Shown here: positions 23,714-31,710 of the stretch, one piece after another | Layout: each line of letters opens with the position of its first letter | How positions within the stretch are numbered: position 1 is the first letter of the stretch | Notes under the pieces: model-generated | What the model was told of the DNA's origin: nothing | Seen by the model: only the letters and a program-made list of their open reading frames with translations | Databases searched by the model: none | Assembly: GCA_905236515.1 (NCBI GenBank) | Contig: CAJOQP010000020.1 | Span: 1-35,642, forward strand | Length of the DNA stretch: 35,642 bases | Origin: an uncultured Oscillospiraceae bacterium | GTDB taxonomy: Bacteria; Bacillota; Clostridia; Oscillospirales; Oscillospiraceae | Direction of reading: 5' to 3' | Program-made: the position numbers and the translations under genes

Positions 23714-23746
23714 AAGGGCAGCTCCTTTTTCGGGAGCTGCCCTTTT
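23714..23746 (+). terminator. Terminator after the SPFH operon
   Basis: A 12-bp perfect stem (AAGGGCAGCTCC with GGAGCTGCCCTT) is followed by a short T tract. Confidence 0.8.
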
Positions 23747-23759
23747 CGCAAGCTTTTTT

Positions 23760-24623
23760 TCAAGATGTTGTTGACTCGGACACCCGGGTATACAGGAACA
23801 CACCGCCGATGACGATGAGGCCGCCCAGGATCACCGCAGGACGCGGGATCTCCCGGAACAGTACGATGCCGATAAGACTGGCAAAAACCGGTTCCAGCAG
23901 TTTGGAATTGGAAATGAATGCGGCACTTTCATATTTCAGGCCCCAGCTGAAAACGCTGTGACCCAGCAGCGTACAGAATACCGCCATACCGAATGCTGCC
24001 CAGTAGTCTACGGGCTGATACCCGGTAAGCGGAACACCGGTGATGAGAAGCAGAACAAGTACCGTCAACGATGCCGCAATATAGACAAGGAGCGTATAGG
24101 TCGTGGTACTGATCCTCTGACGGAGGACCTTGCCGATGATGGTATACACTGCCACAACGACAGCACCGGTGAGAGCGATCATGTCTCCCAGCAGCGCACC
24201 TTCTCCGCTGCCGGAATCCGACAGTGCTATGATGACACTTCCCAGAAAGGTCGCCATGATCCCTGCCCATCCCAAGGGTGGGATCTTTTCCTTAAACACC
24301 ATCAGCATGATAAGAGCGACGAAAAACACTTCCGTATCCACAAACACCACGGAAGAAGCGATACTGGTGTACCGCAGGGATTCAAAGTACAGTGAGAAAT
24401 GAAGTCCCAGACAGACGCCGCTGATCACGGCAAGGATCCAGTCTTTCTTCGTCATCCCCTTCATCTCTTCCCGGTTGCGAACCAGGACATAGGGTAGCAG
24501 AATGACCGATGCCATCGCCACGCGGTAAAACGCCAGGATCATAGCCGGCGCCGTGGATATGCGTACCAGCGGTGCCGACAGCGATACGCCGATGACGCCC
24601 AGTATGATGATCAGTTTCTTCAC
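23760..24623 (-). CDS. EamA/DMT-family transporter
   Basis: A 287-residue integral membrane protein with about ten transmembrane helices in two EamA repeats (about 1-130 and 140-285), the usual drug/metabolite-transporter layout. Typical features are the start LIIILGVIGVSLSAPLVRIS, AFYRVAMASVILLP, the repeat joint FKEKIPPLGWAGIMATFLGSVIIALS and the second-repeat end LEPVFASLIGIVLFREIPRPAVILGGLIVIGGVFLYTR. The start is GTG after AGAGGAACAGGCA. Substrate and direction are unknown; metabolite export is common in the family. It lies downstream of the copper operon and is separated from it by a terminator. Confidence 0.92.
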   Translation of the reverse strand: MKKLIIILGVIGVSLSAPLVRISTAPAMILAFYRVAMASVILLPYVLVRNREEMKGMTKKDWILAVISGVCLGLHFSLYFESLRYTSIASSVVFVDTEVFFVALIMLMVFKEKIPPLGWAGIMATFLGSVIIALSDSGSGEGALLGDMIALTGAVVVAVYTIIGKVLRQRISTTTYTLLVYIAASLTVLVLLLITGVPLTGYQPVDYWAAFGMAVFCTLLGHSVFSWGLKYESAAFISNSKLLEPVFASLIGIVLFREIPRPAVILGGLIVIGGVFLYTRVSESTTS

Positions 24624-24700
24624 TGCCTGTTCCTCTTCTTTCTTCTAATCGGCAAAACCGTGTCCTCATTCTACATCATGCGGACCTTTTTGTCTCGCGA

Positions 24701-24727
24701 AAAAGAAAAACTCCGGAAGACCCGGAG
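24701..24727 (-). terminator. Terminator of the copper operon
   Basis: On the minus strand CTCCGG-GTCTT-CCGGAG is followed by TTTTTCTTTTT, 22 bases after the stop of the HMA-SafE gene. Confidence 0.8.
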
Positions 24728-24749
24728 CAATCCTTTCCCTCGTATGGGA

Positions 24750-25649
24750 TCACAAAAGCCGGATCCCTTTGATCATCAGCATCAGTCCCATGGTGATAAT
24801 GAGCATGGTGCTGCCCTTGAGGATATATTTGTTGTATTTTCGTGTCAGCGCATCGCCCAGACCGCCGAACAGCAGCATGACGACGCAGGTCCCCAGTCCG
24901 AATACCAGCATCACTTCCCCGCCTTTGAGCGCCGAAGCGGCGGAGGCCGCTACGAGCCACATGGAGGATAGCATGCCGCAGGGCATGATCCCAGTCAGCA
25001 CTCCAATGAGGAACGGAGTTCCGCGAAACCGGCACGGGGAAGGAAATCCCGGCCGCAGCTTTCTGAGAAACGGGATCCCCCACATCTGAAGTCCGATGAG
25101 GATCACCAGTCCCCCTGCAATGATAAACACTGCGCTTTTTATCTGCAGACTGAAGACAAGAACGCTTCCCACCGCACCGAAGATGATCCCCATAATGGTG
25201 TAGCCGAGCAGCCTTCCACCGTTATAACCGATTGCATTATGCTGGGTCAGCATGATCCCGCCGCACATCCCGATGCAGTGTACTCCTCCCAATAGACCGG
25301 TGAAGAAGATCATCGCAAGAGACAGTTTTCCTCCGGTTTCCGGCATGGGAACGATGCCCGTAAGATAAGTTAAGACAAAATACAGCACCGCGATGCAAAG
25401 GATCCCCAGTGCATCTGCGATAACGTTGTTTCTTCCCTTTCCCACGGGATATCCCATTTTCAGGAGGATTTCTTCGATCCTCTCTTCCGACATGACCTCC
25501 GTATCATAATTCAGTGACAGTTCACTTCGAATATAGCTTGCCCTCACGTTGCTGATCCCCTTTTCCCGGGTCAGTCTCCGGGCAATATCCCCTGTACAGT
25601 TGGGACAGATGATCCCGTCCAGCCGTTTGCGGAATTCAAGTGTACTCAT
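24750..25649 (-). CDS. HMA-domain fused to SafE/DsbD-like membrane protein
   Basis: A 299-residue fusion. Residues 1-70 are a heavy-metal-associated domain with C15-P-N-C18 in place of the usual GMxCxxC. From about 80 there are six or seven transmembrane helices of the sulfite-exporter TauE/SafE or DsbD_2 type, with the signature GLLGGVHCIGMCGGIMLTQ and the repeat LTGIMPCGMLSSMWLV. Cysteines in HCIGMC and MPC lie where this family places metal or thiol residues. It is the third gene of the copA operon, 2 bases after the preceding stop, which points to copper handling: the soluble domain would deliver metal to the membrane part. The exact transport reaction is unknown. Confidence 0.85.
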   Translation of the reverse strand: MSTLEFRKRLDGIICPNCTGDIARRLTREKGISNVRASYIRSELSLNYDTEVMSEERIEEILLKMGYPVGKGRNNVIADALGILCIAVLYFVLTYLTGIVPMPETGGKLSLAMIFFTGLLGGVHCIGMCGGIMLTQHNAIGYNGGRLLGYTIMGIIFGAVGSVLVFSLQIKSAVFIIAGGLVILIGLQMWGIPFLRKLRPGFPSPCRFRGTPFLIGVLTGIMPCGMLSSMWLVAASAASALKGGEVMLVFGLGTCVVMLLFGGLGDALTRKYNKYILKGSTMLIITMGLMLMIKGIRLL

Positions 25650-25651
25650 CG

Positions 25652-25945
25652 TTATTCCTCTCCTGTCCTGTCCTTTCCGCGGAAAAGATAACCGATCCTG
25701 TATGCCAGTTGTTCCGATATGGTCGGTCTTCGCGGAATGGGAGTGTATTCCATTTCATCCAGCAGGCGGAAGATTTTCTCCTCTGTTATGATTTCCGGAT
25801 CATATGTCACGGTGACCAGAGATTGAAAGTAAGCTACATCAGCATCGATGACTCCCCGTGTCTGCAGAAGTCCGGAGATGATTATTTCCGGGCACTGGAT
25901 GCAGTAGATCCCTTTTACATATGTTTTCAATGTTACTTCTTCCAT
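25652..25945 (-). CDS. Small HMA-domain metal-binding protein (CopZ-like)
   Basis: A 97-residue soluble protein with one HMA domain (about 5-75). The metal site is C15-I-Q-C18 in VKGIYCIQCPEIIISGL, without the Met of the classic GMxCxxC copper motif. VIDADVAYFQSLVTVTYDPEIITEEKIFRLLDEMEY matches the remaining ferredoxin-like fold. The basic tail (RRPTISEQLAYRIGYLFRGKDR) is not part of the fold. The start at 25945 follows AGAGGAAACACAT and overlaps copA by 13 bases. It probably acts as a metallochaperone between CopA and the HMA-SafE protein. Confidence 0.85.
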   Translation of the reverse strand: MEEVTLKTYVKGIYCIQCPEIIISGLLQTRGVIDADVAYFQSLVTVTYDPEIITEEKIFRLLDEMEYTPIPRRPTISEQLAYRIGYLFRGKDRTGEE

Positions 25946-28293
25946 ATGTGTTTCCTCTCCCTGCTCTTCCCGAGCTTCTGCAGTTTCAGAGAATTCATCA
26001 GCACACCGATGGAACTTGCCGACATCGCCATGGCACAAAGAGACGGGTGCAGAAAACCCGCTGCCGCCACAGGGATACTGACAAGATTATAGGCAAGTGC
26101 CCAGCGGAGATTCTGCCGAACCGTTCCCATGGTCTTCCGGGAAACAGAGAACGCCTCCCGCAGTTTTGAAAGCTTCCCGGCTGGCAGAAGCAGCGAAGCG
26201 GACTCGATGGCAATATCCGATCCGGTACCCATGGCGACGGAGATATCCGCCGTAGCGAGTGCAGGTGTGTCATTGATGCCGTCGCCTACCATGCATACCG
26301 TTTTCCCCTGTGCTTTCAGTTCCCGGATCTTCCGCGCCTTGTCCTCCGGCAGCACTCCGGAGAGCACATGATCAACACCGGCCTTCACTGCGATCTCTCT
26401 GGCAGTCTCCTCATTGTCACCGGTCAGGATCCACAGTTCTTTCCCTTCGTCTTTCAGCGCTTTCACCGTCGCCGCCGCATCCTCCCGAAGCACATCTGCT
26501 ACGCCGAGGACACCCAGAATCTTCTTATTCTTTACGACACATAGCTCTGTTTTCGCTTCTTTGCGGAGATCCGGAAGCTGTTCCAGATCTGCAAGCGGAA
26601 TATTCCATTCTTTCAGAAGAGCCCGGTTCCCGCACAGGACTTTTTCTCCCGCGATCACTCCTGTGATGCCGCGTCCTGGAAAGTACATGAAATCGGATAC
26701 CTGTATTGTCTCAAACTCGATCTGCTGTTCTCCTGCATATGCAGTCACCGCTTTTGAGATCGGATGATCGGAATGGGTCTCGATGGCAGCGCTGACAGAA
26801 AGCAGTTCTTCCTCCGTCACGCCGGACAGCGGGCAGATATCCGTCAGTATCGGCTTACCCACTGTGAGAGTTCCGGTCTTGTCAAAGATGATGGTATCTG
26901 CCTTCCAGGCACTCTCCAGCGCTCCGCCGTTTTTGTAGAGAACACCCCGCTCTGCGCCTGCTCCGGAGCCGACCATGAGTGCAGTAGGTGTCGCAAGCCC
27001 CAGCGCGCAGGGACAGGCGACCGTCAGCACGTCGCAGCAATTGAGGATCGCCGTTTCCAGATCCCCCTTTTGCAGTACGAAAAACCACAGTGCAAAGGTA
27101 CTGGCTGCTGCGGCTACGACACCGGGGACGAACCATTGAGCCACCGCGTCTGCAAAGCGCTGTATCGGCGCCTTTTCGATCTGAGCCTTCCGCACCATGG
27201 AAACGATCTGCGAGAGGACGGAATCCTTCCCAAGGGTCGTGGCCTGATAGGTAACGGAACCGGACCGGTTCAGGCTGCCGCCCACCAGCTTGTCTCCCGC
27301 ATTTTTATCCACGGGCATGCTTTCACCAGTGAGCATGGATTCATCCACTGCACACCCGCCAGAGATGATCACACCGTCTGCAGGAACCCGCTCGCCAGGG
27401 TGAAGCAGGATCTCGTCTCCGGTACGGATCTGATCCACCGCGATCTCTTTCCATTCACCCTCTCTCCGGACCAATGCGGAGGCCGGCTGCAGACGCAGCA
27501 GCTTCCGAATGGCGGAGCCGGCTTCTCCTGCGGCGACCTGTTCCATGTATTTCCCGAAAAGGATCAAACTCAGCAGCACGCCCTGTGAAGTAAAATAGAG
27601 CGTGAAATTACTCTTTCTTGTCAGCGCGACAAAAGAGCTGTAGAGATAAATGATGGAACTGGAGAGAGAAACAAGAAGATCCATTCCAAACGTCCGGTTT
27701 CTCAGATTTCGCAGCGCACCGGCGTGGAAATAACGTGCGGGACCGAACTGCAGTGCCGTACCAAGAAGAAACTGTGCCTTGGGATGCAGTTCAAGCATCA
27801 TCGGAGCCGTAAGCCCGGCGGCGGTGACCAGTGTCCGAAAAAGCCTCATCCTTGTATCCAGCTGATGATACTCCTCCCCGGCGCGGAAGTCCGTCACCTC
27901 CGCAGACGTACCGGCAGAACGCACCGCATCCAGCAGCATCCGACCGTCGACTCCTACCGGGCGGAACGTCACCATGAGATTCCCGTCCGGACAATCTTCC
28001 ACATCGCACACGCCGTAAACGCTGCGCAAAGCGGTCTTCACGGAATCTCTGTCCGCGTCCGGCGCCAGCGCGAGATCCGCCTCCTCCACAGGGACGCGGT
28101 AACCTGCTTTTTTCACATATAAAACCACATCTTCCAGCATGATGGCCGTGTCGTCATAGTCCAGTTCCATTGTTCCTGTGGTATAGTTCACGGTCGCCTG
28201 CTGTATGCCCTTCTGACGTCGGACCGATCTCTCCAAAGTGGCAGCACAGGCAGCACAGTCCATGCCGAGAATGGTCAGATTGATTGTCTTCAT
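25933..28293 (-). CDS. copA: Copper-translocating P1B-type ATPase
   Basis: A 786-residue copper-export pump. The first HMA domain has GMDCAAC (C13, C16). A second, degenerate HMA-like domain (about 75-135) has CDVEDC instead of CxxC. Membrane and pump motifs follow: TGESMPV, the ion-site ACPCALGLATPTALMVG, the phosphorylation site DKTGTLTVGK, the SDHP (family HP) motif, GDGINDTPALATADISVAMG, and the copper-specific last-helix motif MSASSIGVLMNSLKL. The start at 28293 follows GAAGGGTGCAATT, giving a much better N-terminus than an upstream ATG. A terminator ends only 13 bases before this start, so expression needs readthrough. It is the first gene of copA, HMA, HMA-SafE. Confidence 0.96.
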   Translation of the reverse strand: MKTINLTILGMDCAACAATLERSVRRQKGIQQATVNYTTGTMELDYDDTAIMLEDVVLYVKKAGYRVPVEEADLALAPDADRDSVKTALRSVYGVCDVEDCPDGNLMVTFRPVGVDGRMLLDAVRSAGTSAEVTDFRAGEEYHQLDTRMRLFRTLVTAAGLTAPMMLELHPKAQFLLGTALQFGPARYFHAGALRNLRNRTFGMDLLVSLSSSIIYLYSSFVALTRKSNFTLYFTSQGVLLSLILFGKYMEQVAAGEAGSAIRKLLRLQPASALVRREGEWKEIAVDQIRTGDEILLHPGERVPADGVIISGGCAVDESMLTGESMPVDKNAGDKLVGGSLNRSGSVTYQATTLGKDSVLSQIVSMVRKAQIEKAPIQRFADAVAQWFVPGVVAAAASTFALWFFVLQKGDLETAILNCCDVLTVACPCALGLATPTALMVGSGAGAERGVLYKNGGALESAWKADTIIFDKTGTLTVGKPILTDICPLSGVTEEELLSVSAAIETHSDHPISKAVTAYAGEQQIEFETIQVSDFMYFPGRGITGVIAGEKVLCGNRALLKEWNIPLADLEQLPDLRKEAKTELCVVKNKKILGVLGVADVLREDAAATVKALKDEGKELWILTGDNEETAREIAVKAGVDHVLSGVLPEDKARKIRELKAQGKTVCMVGDGINDTPALATADISVAMGTGSDIAIESASLLLPAGKLSKLREAFSVSRKTMGTVRQNLRWALAYNLVSIPVAAAGFLHPSLCAMAMSASSIGVLMNSLKLQKLGKSRERKHIWKK

Positions 28294-28306
28294 AATTGCA
28301 CCCTTC

Positions 28307-28339
28307 AAAAAAGCGGCAGAGTCCCCTGTACTCTGCCGC
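28307..28339 (-). terminator. Strong terminator immediately upstream of copA
   Basis: On the minus strand GCGGCAGAGT-ACAGGGG-ACTCTGCCGC is followed by six T residues. It lies between the membrane-protein gene stop (28351) and the copA start (28293). Confidence 0.88.
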
Positions 28340-28350
28340 CGCAATCGTCT

Positions 28351-28863
28351 TTACTTTTCGAGTTGTTCCTTGTACTCCTTGCGCATCTTCAACAGCTTGT
28401 ATGTCATGGGGATGCACAGCGCGACCAGGTCGAGCAAAAGTACCCAGTCGTACCAGGTGATGCCCTGAATGAACTGGCCTTCATGCCAGACACCTTTGTT
28501 GATCTTGAAATAATTGTTGTTCCACACTCCCCAGACATCGGTGGTGGGTTTCCAGAAATGCACTTTCTCAAAAGCCAGTGTGGTAAGCAGTCCGCCGGCA
28601 GTAACTGCGCCAAAGGAAGAGGGTCGTTTATTGCGAATCAGAAACTCGGAGACTACTGGCATCACATAGACTGCAAGATTAATGATCCAAAGCTGCAGCG
28701 GAATATGATAGTTCCAGCGATGTGCCTGCATGATGTGATCTGCATCGTGCAGAAGCGTTACTCCAAGCAGAGCCAGATTCCACTTTTCTACCTTAGCCGC
28801 GGTATCGTCATCCAGTCTGCTGTCCAGAAACTTAGCTCTGTTTTTCTCTTGTTTCAGAGTCAT
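28351..28863 (-). CDS. Histidine-rich four-helix membrane protein, TetR-controlled
   Basis: A 170-residue protein I do not recognise. About four hydrophobic segments are seen: LALLGVTLLHDADHIM (about 30-46), LQLWIINLAVYVMPVVSEFLI (57-77), FGAVTAGGLLTTLAFEK (84-100) and WVLLLDLVALCIPMTYKLL (140-158). Inside or next to the helices are many histidines: H39, H43, H48 and H53 (motif HDADHIMQAH), plus H102 and H127. This could be a metal- or haem-binding site, which is inference. The chosen start follows CAGGAGGAACCGATC. Its promoter is bracketed by two operator-like repeats shared with the divergent TetR gene. copA follows on the same strand after a terminator. Confidence 0.8.
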   Translation of the reverse strand: MTLKQEKNRAKFLDSRLDDDTAAKVEKWNLALLGVTLLHDADHIMQAHRWNYHIPLQLWIINLAVYVMPVVSEFLIRNKRPSSFGAVTAGGLLTTLAFEKVHFWKPTTDVWGVWNNNYFKINKGVWHEGQFIQGITWYDWVLLLDLVALCIPMTYKLLKMRKEYKEQLEK

Positions 28864-28880
28864 GATCGGTTCCTCCTGTT

Positions 28881-28900
28881 TTTTATTGACCGCTTGGTAA
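28881..28900. promoter_or_regulatory. TetR operator-like repeat 1
   Basis: One copy of the 20-bp repeat TTTTATTGACCRYTTGGTAA with core GACCGCTTGGT. It covers the expected transcription start of the membrane-protein gene, just downstream of its -10 box. Confidence 0.72.
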
Positions 28901-28904
28901 ATAA

Positions 28905-28933
28905 AAAATAACATGCCTTTTCCCTCCTGTCAA
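28905..28933 (-). promoter_or_regulatory. Promoter of the membrane-protein gene between the two operators
   Basis: On the minus strand TTGACA (28933-28928) and TATTTT (28910-28905) are 17 bases apart. Operator-like repeats lie immediately on either side. Confidence 0.72.
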
Positions 28934-28936
28934 CAG

Positions 28937-28956
28937 TTTTATTGACCATTTGGTAA
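28937..28956. promoter_or_regulatory. TetR operator-like repeat 2
   Basis: The second copy of TTTTATTGACCRYTTGGTAA, with core GACCATTTGGT, in direct orientation 56 bases from the first copy (start to start). It also includes a TTGACC that could act as the -35 box of the tetR gene. Confidence 0.72.
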
Positions 28957-28976
28957 GAATATGATATCGTTGACCC

Positions 28977-29558
28977 ATGCCTATCATCGTTGATAAAGAA
29001 AAAGTGCGTATGGAGATCCTGATGGCTTTCCAGCGCTGCATAGAGAAAAAGCCCATCGATACCATTTCCCTCCGGGATATCGCGGCAGAGGCAGGCATGT
29101 CTCATCCAAAGCTTCTCAATTATTTTGAAAACAAGGATGAACTGATCCTGACCTACGTCAAATACACGAAAGATTACATGACCCAGCACTGTATGACCTG
29201 GTTCCGTACTCACAACCGGAAGGATTATGATTCCAATCTGGCATATCTGAATGACTTCATGAACTACGTGGCGGAGGCGCCGGAAGGCGAACTGCGTCCC
29301 AACGCCACTACTCAGACCTATGTTCTCGGTCATTACAGTGAAGAGATCGGAAAAATGGTGACAGACGAGTTTCGGGAATGGCGGGAGATCATGGAACAAT
29401 GCCTTAAAGCCGTTTACGGTGAAGAGGCCGGAGCGAAGGAAGCGGAAGCCATGATGATCCTCATTTCCGGTACATTCCTGTGCAATTACAATCGTGCTCT
29501 CACCGGTGGTATCAATGACAACATCATAGGATATCTTGCAAATCTGGCAAAATCCTGA
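28977..29558 (+). CDS. TetR/AcrR-family transcriptional regulator
   Basis: A 193-residue regulator. The N-terminal helix-turn-helix is DTISLRDIAAEAGMSHPKLLNYFENKDELI (about 20-49), the TetR signature. The C-terminal part is a helical ligand-binding and dimer domain without recognisable specificity. It is divergent from the four-helix membrane-protein gene, and two repeats in the 113-bp gap look like its operators, so it probably represses that gene and itself. The ATG at 28977 has no ribosome site, and a TTGACC-N17-TATCGT promoter would make the message leaderless; a start at M12 (29010) is an alternative. A clear terminator follows. Confidence 0.9.
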   Translation: MPIIVDKEKVRMEILMAFQRCIEKKPIDTISLRDIAAEAGMSHPKLLNYFENKDELILTYVKYTKDYMTQHCMTWFRTHNRKDYDSNLAYLNDFMNYVAEAPEGELRPNATTQTYVLGHYSEEIGKMVTDEFREWREIMEQCLKAVYGEEAGAKEAEAMMILISGTFLCNYNRALTGGINDNIIGYLANLAKS

Positions 29559-29577
29559 ATTGAGCGGCAAAACCTGT

Positions 29578-29614
29578 CCCGGCATGTCAAAAACATGCCG
29601 GGGTTCTTGTTTGA
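29578..29614 (+). terminator. Terminator after tetR
   Basis: A 10-bp perfect stem (CCCGGCATGT with ACATGCCGGG), loop CAAAA, then a T-rich tract. Confidence 0.8.
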
Positions 29615-29684
29615 TATGTGAAAAATCGTTTGTTTGACGCCCGATCGTTATATTTGAATAAGCTTTTTCCGTCACCGTATGGTA

Positions 29685-29690
29685 TATAAT
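29685..29690 (+). promoter_or_regulatory. Probable -10 box upstream of acnX
   Basis: TATAAT lies 42 bases upstream of the large-subunit start. No good -35 box is found at the standard distance, so this promoter may be regulated or weak. Confidence 0.4.
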
Positions 29691-29732
29691 GGAATCAGGG
29701 AAATAATACCATACAAAGGAGGAGGTTTTTTC

Positions 29733-31013
29733 ATGATACTTACACCCGAGCAGCAGGCGCTGCTGGATGGTGAAAAAGGCGAAACCATGGCCAAAGTCGT
29801 CAAGACCCTCGTCATGTACGGTGATGCTTTTGATGCACAGCGCATGGTTCCCGTCACCAGCGAATACGGACACACCGTCATCAGCTTCGGTCTGAAAACC
29901 CTCGGACCGGTGTATGACCTCTATCAGAAGCTGTTGGATGAAGGCCTTCTGAGCCAGCAGAAATTCACGGCGGACCCCCGGCCGCTGGACAAGAATGTTC
30001 CCAGCAGTTTTCTGGAAGACATCGTTTTTAACAAACTCATGTACAGCCGTCAGGCTTCCTACGAAAAACAGCTGGAGGAAATGGGACTGCTTGACGAAGA
30101 CAGTTATACCTGCACCAGTTATCTGCCGCAGGTGGGAAACATTCCAAAACAGGGTGACATCCTGTCCTGGGCGGAAAGCTCCGCGGTCATCTATGCAAAC
30201 TCCGTCCTCGGTGCCCGGTGCAACCGCAATTCCGGCATCCTGGAAGTGATGGGCTCCGTTGCGGGATTCGTTCCGGAATTCGGTCTGCTTACCGATGAGG
30301 GCCGCAAGGCGCATTGGATCGTGGAAGTCAGATGCGAACACAAACCGGAAGCTCAGCTTCTCGGTTCCGCCATCGGTCTGAAAGTAATGGAAGACGTGCC
30401 CTATGTAAAAGGGCTGGACAAATGGCTGGGAACGGAACTGACGGATGAGGCGACCACCTATCTGAAAGACTTCGGTGCCGCCTGCGCCTCCAATGGCGCG
30501 GTAGGCCTGTATCACATCGACAATCTGACACCGGAAGCCAAGCAGCAGGGTGAAAAACTGATCCGCGAGGACGCAAAGGTCTATGTGATCGATGATGCGG
30601 AACTGCAGCGGGTCAAGGACAGCTATCCGGTCATCTGGAAGGATCCGGACGCGAAGCCGGCACTGTGCTTCGTCGGATGTCCGCACATGACGCTGAAACA
30701 GCTGGAGGACTGGACGGACAATGTAACGAGACAGCTGGAGGAAAACGGCCGGACAACAGTCACGGTACCTACGGTCTTTACCGCTTCCACTCCGGTCATC
30801 AAAGAGTTTGAGAAGACCGAACGGGCCGGAAAACTGGCGGATGCCGGCGTCGTGGTCAGTTATATCTGCCCGCTGATGTATATGAATAATCCACTGTGTA
30901 AAAAGAAGCCGGTCATCACCTCTTCCAACAAACTGCGTACCTATACCAGTTCGCGGTATTACACGGAAGCGGAGATCCTGGACATCATCACCGGAAAGGA
31001 GAGTTCGCAATGA
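29733..31013 (+). CDS. acnX: Aconitase X, large (catalytic) subunit (DUF521)
   Basis: A 426-residue Fe-S dehydratase subunit of the aconitase X family. Known members dehydrate cis-3-hydroxy-L-proline (bacteria) or mevalonate 5-phosphate (archaea). Family blocks seen are MILTPEQQALLDGEKGETMAKVVKTLV, YTCTSYLPQVGNIPKQGDILSWAESSAVIYANSVLGARCNRNSGILEV and LCFVGCPHMTL. Candidate cluster ligands are C163, C316 and C379; C127 is also conserved-looking. The C-terminal KKKPVITSSNKLRTYTSSRYY is typical. The start at 29733 follows AAAGGAGGAGG. It overlaps the small-subunit gene by 4 bases (ATGA). The split-gene form points to type II. No proline- or mevalonate-pathway genes flank it, so the substrate is open. 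Confidence 0.92.
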   Translation: MILTPEQQALLDGEKGETMAKVVKTLVMYGDAFDAQRMVPVTSEYGHTVISFGLKTLGPVYDLYQKLLDEGLLSQQKFTADPRPLDKNVPSSFLEDIVFNKLMYSRQASYEKQLEEMGLLDEDSYTCTSYLPQVGNIPKQGDILSWAESSAVIYANSVLGARCNRNSGILEVMGSVAGFVPEFGLLTDEGRKAHWIVEVRCEHKPEAQLLGSAIGLKVMEDVPYVKGLDKWLGTELTDEATTYLKDFGAACASNGAVGLYHIDNLTPEAKQQGEKLIREDAKVYVIDDAELQRVKDSYPVIWKDPDAKPALCFVGCPHMTLKQLEDWTDNVTRQLEENGRTTVTVPTVFTASTPVIKEFEKTERAGKLADAGVVVSYICPLMYMNNPLCKKKPVITSSNKLRTYTSSRYYTEAEILDIITGKESSQ

Positions 31014-31459
31014 AAACATTTCAGGGCCGTGTGATCGTTCCGGGCACCTGCACCGCGGAAGCGCTGGTGTCTCACGGCGGTTTCAACACGCTGGCGTCAT
31101 ACCAGATGGCACTGCAGTTCGGTGACAAGAAAGTCAAATGCGGCGATCAGAGCAACCCGGATCTTTATAAAAAATCCATGCTGGCAAAAGCACTGTGCCT
31201 GCCCATGACCATCGGATCCACTACCGGCGGCATGGTCCTCTTCGGTGCCTGCCAGATGGGAAAGCAGCCGGCATGCATGCTCTTTTCCGAGACCATTGAT
31301 TCCCTTGCCGCTGCAGGTGCGATCCTGGGCGATGTGTGGACGGATGTGTCCATGCCTGTGGTAGACCGCCTGGGACAGGAGTTTCTGGATTACGTTAAGA
31401 CCGGCATGACCATTACTGTCAAGGAAGATGGTGTGGTGGAAGTGTCCGGTGAAGAGTGA
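31010..31459 (+). CDS. Aconitase X, small (swivel) subunit (DUF126)
   Basis: A 149-residue partner of the large subunit, corresponding to the aconitase swivel domain. Motifs are FQGRVIVPGTCTAEALVSHGGFNTLASYQ, DQSNPDLYKKSMLAKALCLPMTIGSTTGGMVLFGACQMGKQPACMLFSETIDSLAAAGAIL and the end STAC-like VDRLGQEFLDYVKTG. In the family, a serine near SHGGFN-type or PxxxGSTTG loops completes the active site. The start overlaps the large-subunit stop (ATGA), so the subunits should be made at equal ratio. Confidence 0.93.
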   Translation: MKTFQGRVIVPGTCTAEALVSHGGFNTLASYQMALQFGDKKVKCGDQSNPDLYKKSMLAKALCLPMTIGSTTGGMVLFGACQMGKQPACMLFSETIDSLAAAGAILGDVWTDVSMPVVDRLGQEFLDYVKTGMTITVKEDGVVEVSGEE

Positions 31460-31472
31460 TTAATCGAAGAAC

Positions 31473-31514
31473 AAAAAAAAGCTCCGGCGTGTCAAAACAC
31501 GTCGGAGTTTTTTT
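31473..31514. terminator. Bidirectional terminator between acnX and the tRNA cluster
   Basis: An 11-bp stem with one wobble (CTCCGGCGTGT with ACACGTCGGAG), loop CAAA, preceded by eight A and followed by seven T residues. It serves both convergent units. Confidence 0.9.
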
Positions 31515-31588
31515 GGAGGCGACACCCGGATTTGAACCGGGGAATCGCGGATTTGCAGTCCGCTGCCTTACCACTTGGCTATGTCGCC
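31514..31588 (-). tRNA. tRNA-Cys(GCA)
   Basis: A 75-nt cloverleaf on the minus strand. Acceptor stem GGCGACA with TGTCGCC, discriminator T and encoded CCA. The anticodon loop in GGACTGCAAATCC gives GCA. TTCAAAT in the T-loop is canonical. Confidence 0.97.
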
Positions 31589-31590
31589 AT

Positions 31591-31666
31591 TGGAGCGGGC
31601 AACGAGGCTCGAACTCGCTACCTCCACCTTGGCAAGGTGGCGCTCTACCAGATGAGCTATGCCCGC
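31591..31666 (-). tRNA. tRNA-Gly(GCC)
   Basis: A 76-nt cloverleaf on the minus strand. Acceptor stem GCGGGCA with TGCCCGC, encoded CCA. The anticodon loop in CACCTTGCCAAGGTG gives GCC. T-loop GTTCGAGCC is present. Confidence 0.97.
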
Positions 31667-31677
31667 TTATTCTGTTT

Positions 31678-31710
31678 AAATACGGAAGAAACCGAGGTTT
31701 CTTCCGTATT

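Noticed and set aside
28860..31019. 719-residue open frame on the minus strand covering the TetR and aconitase X genes
   Set aside because: It is a mirror frame of two well-supported genes on the plus strand. It runs through the tetR-acnX intergenic terminator and has no family motifs.
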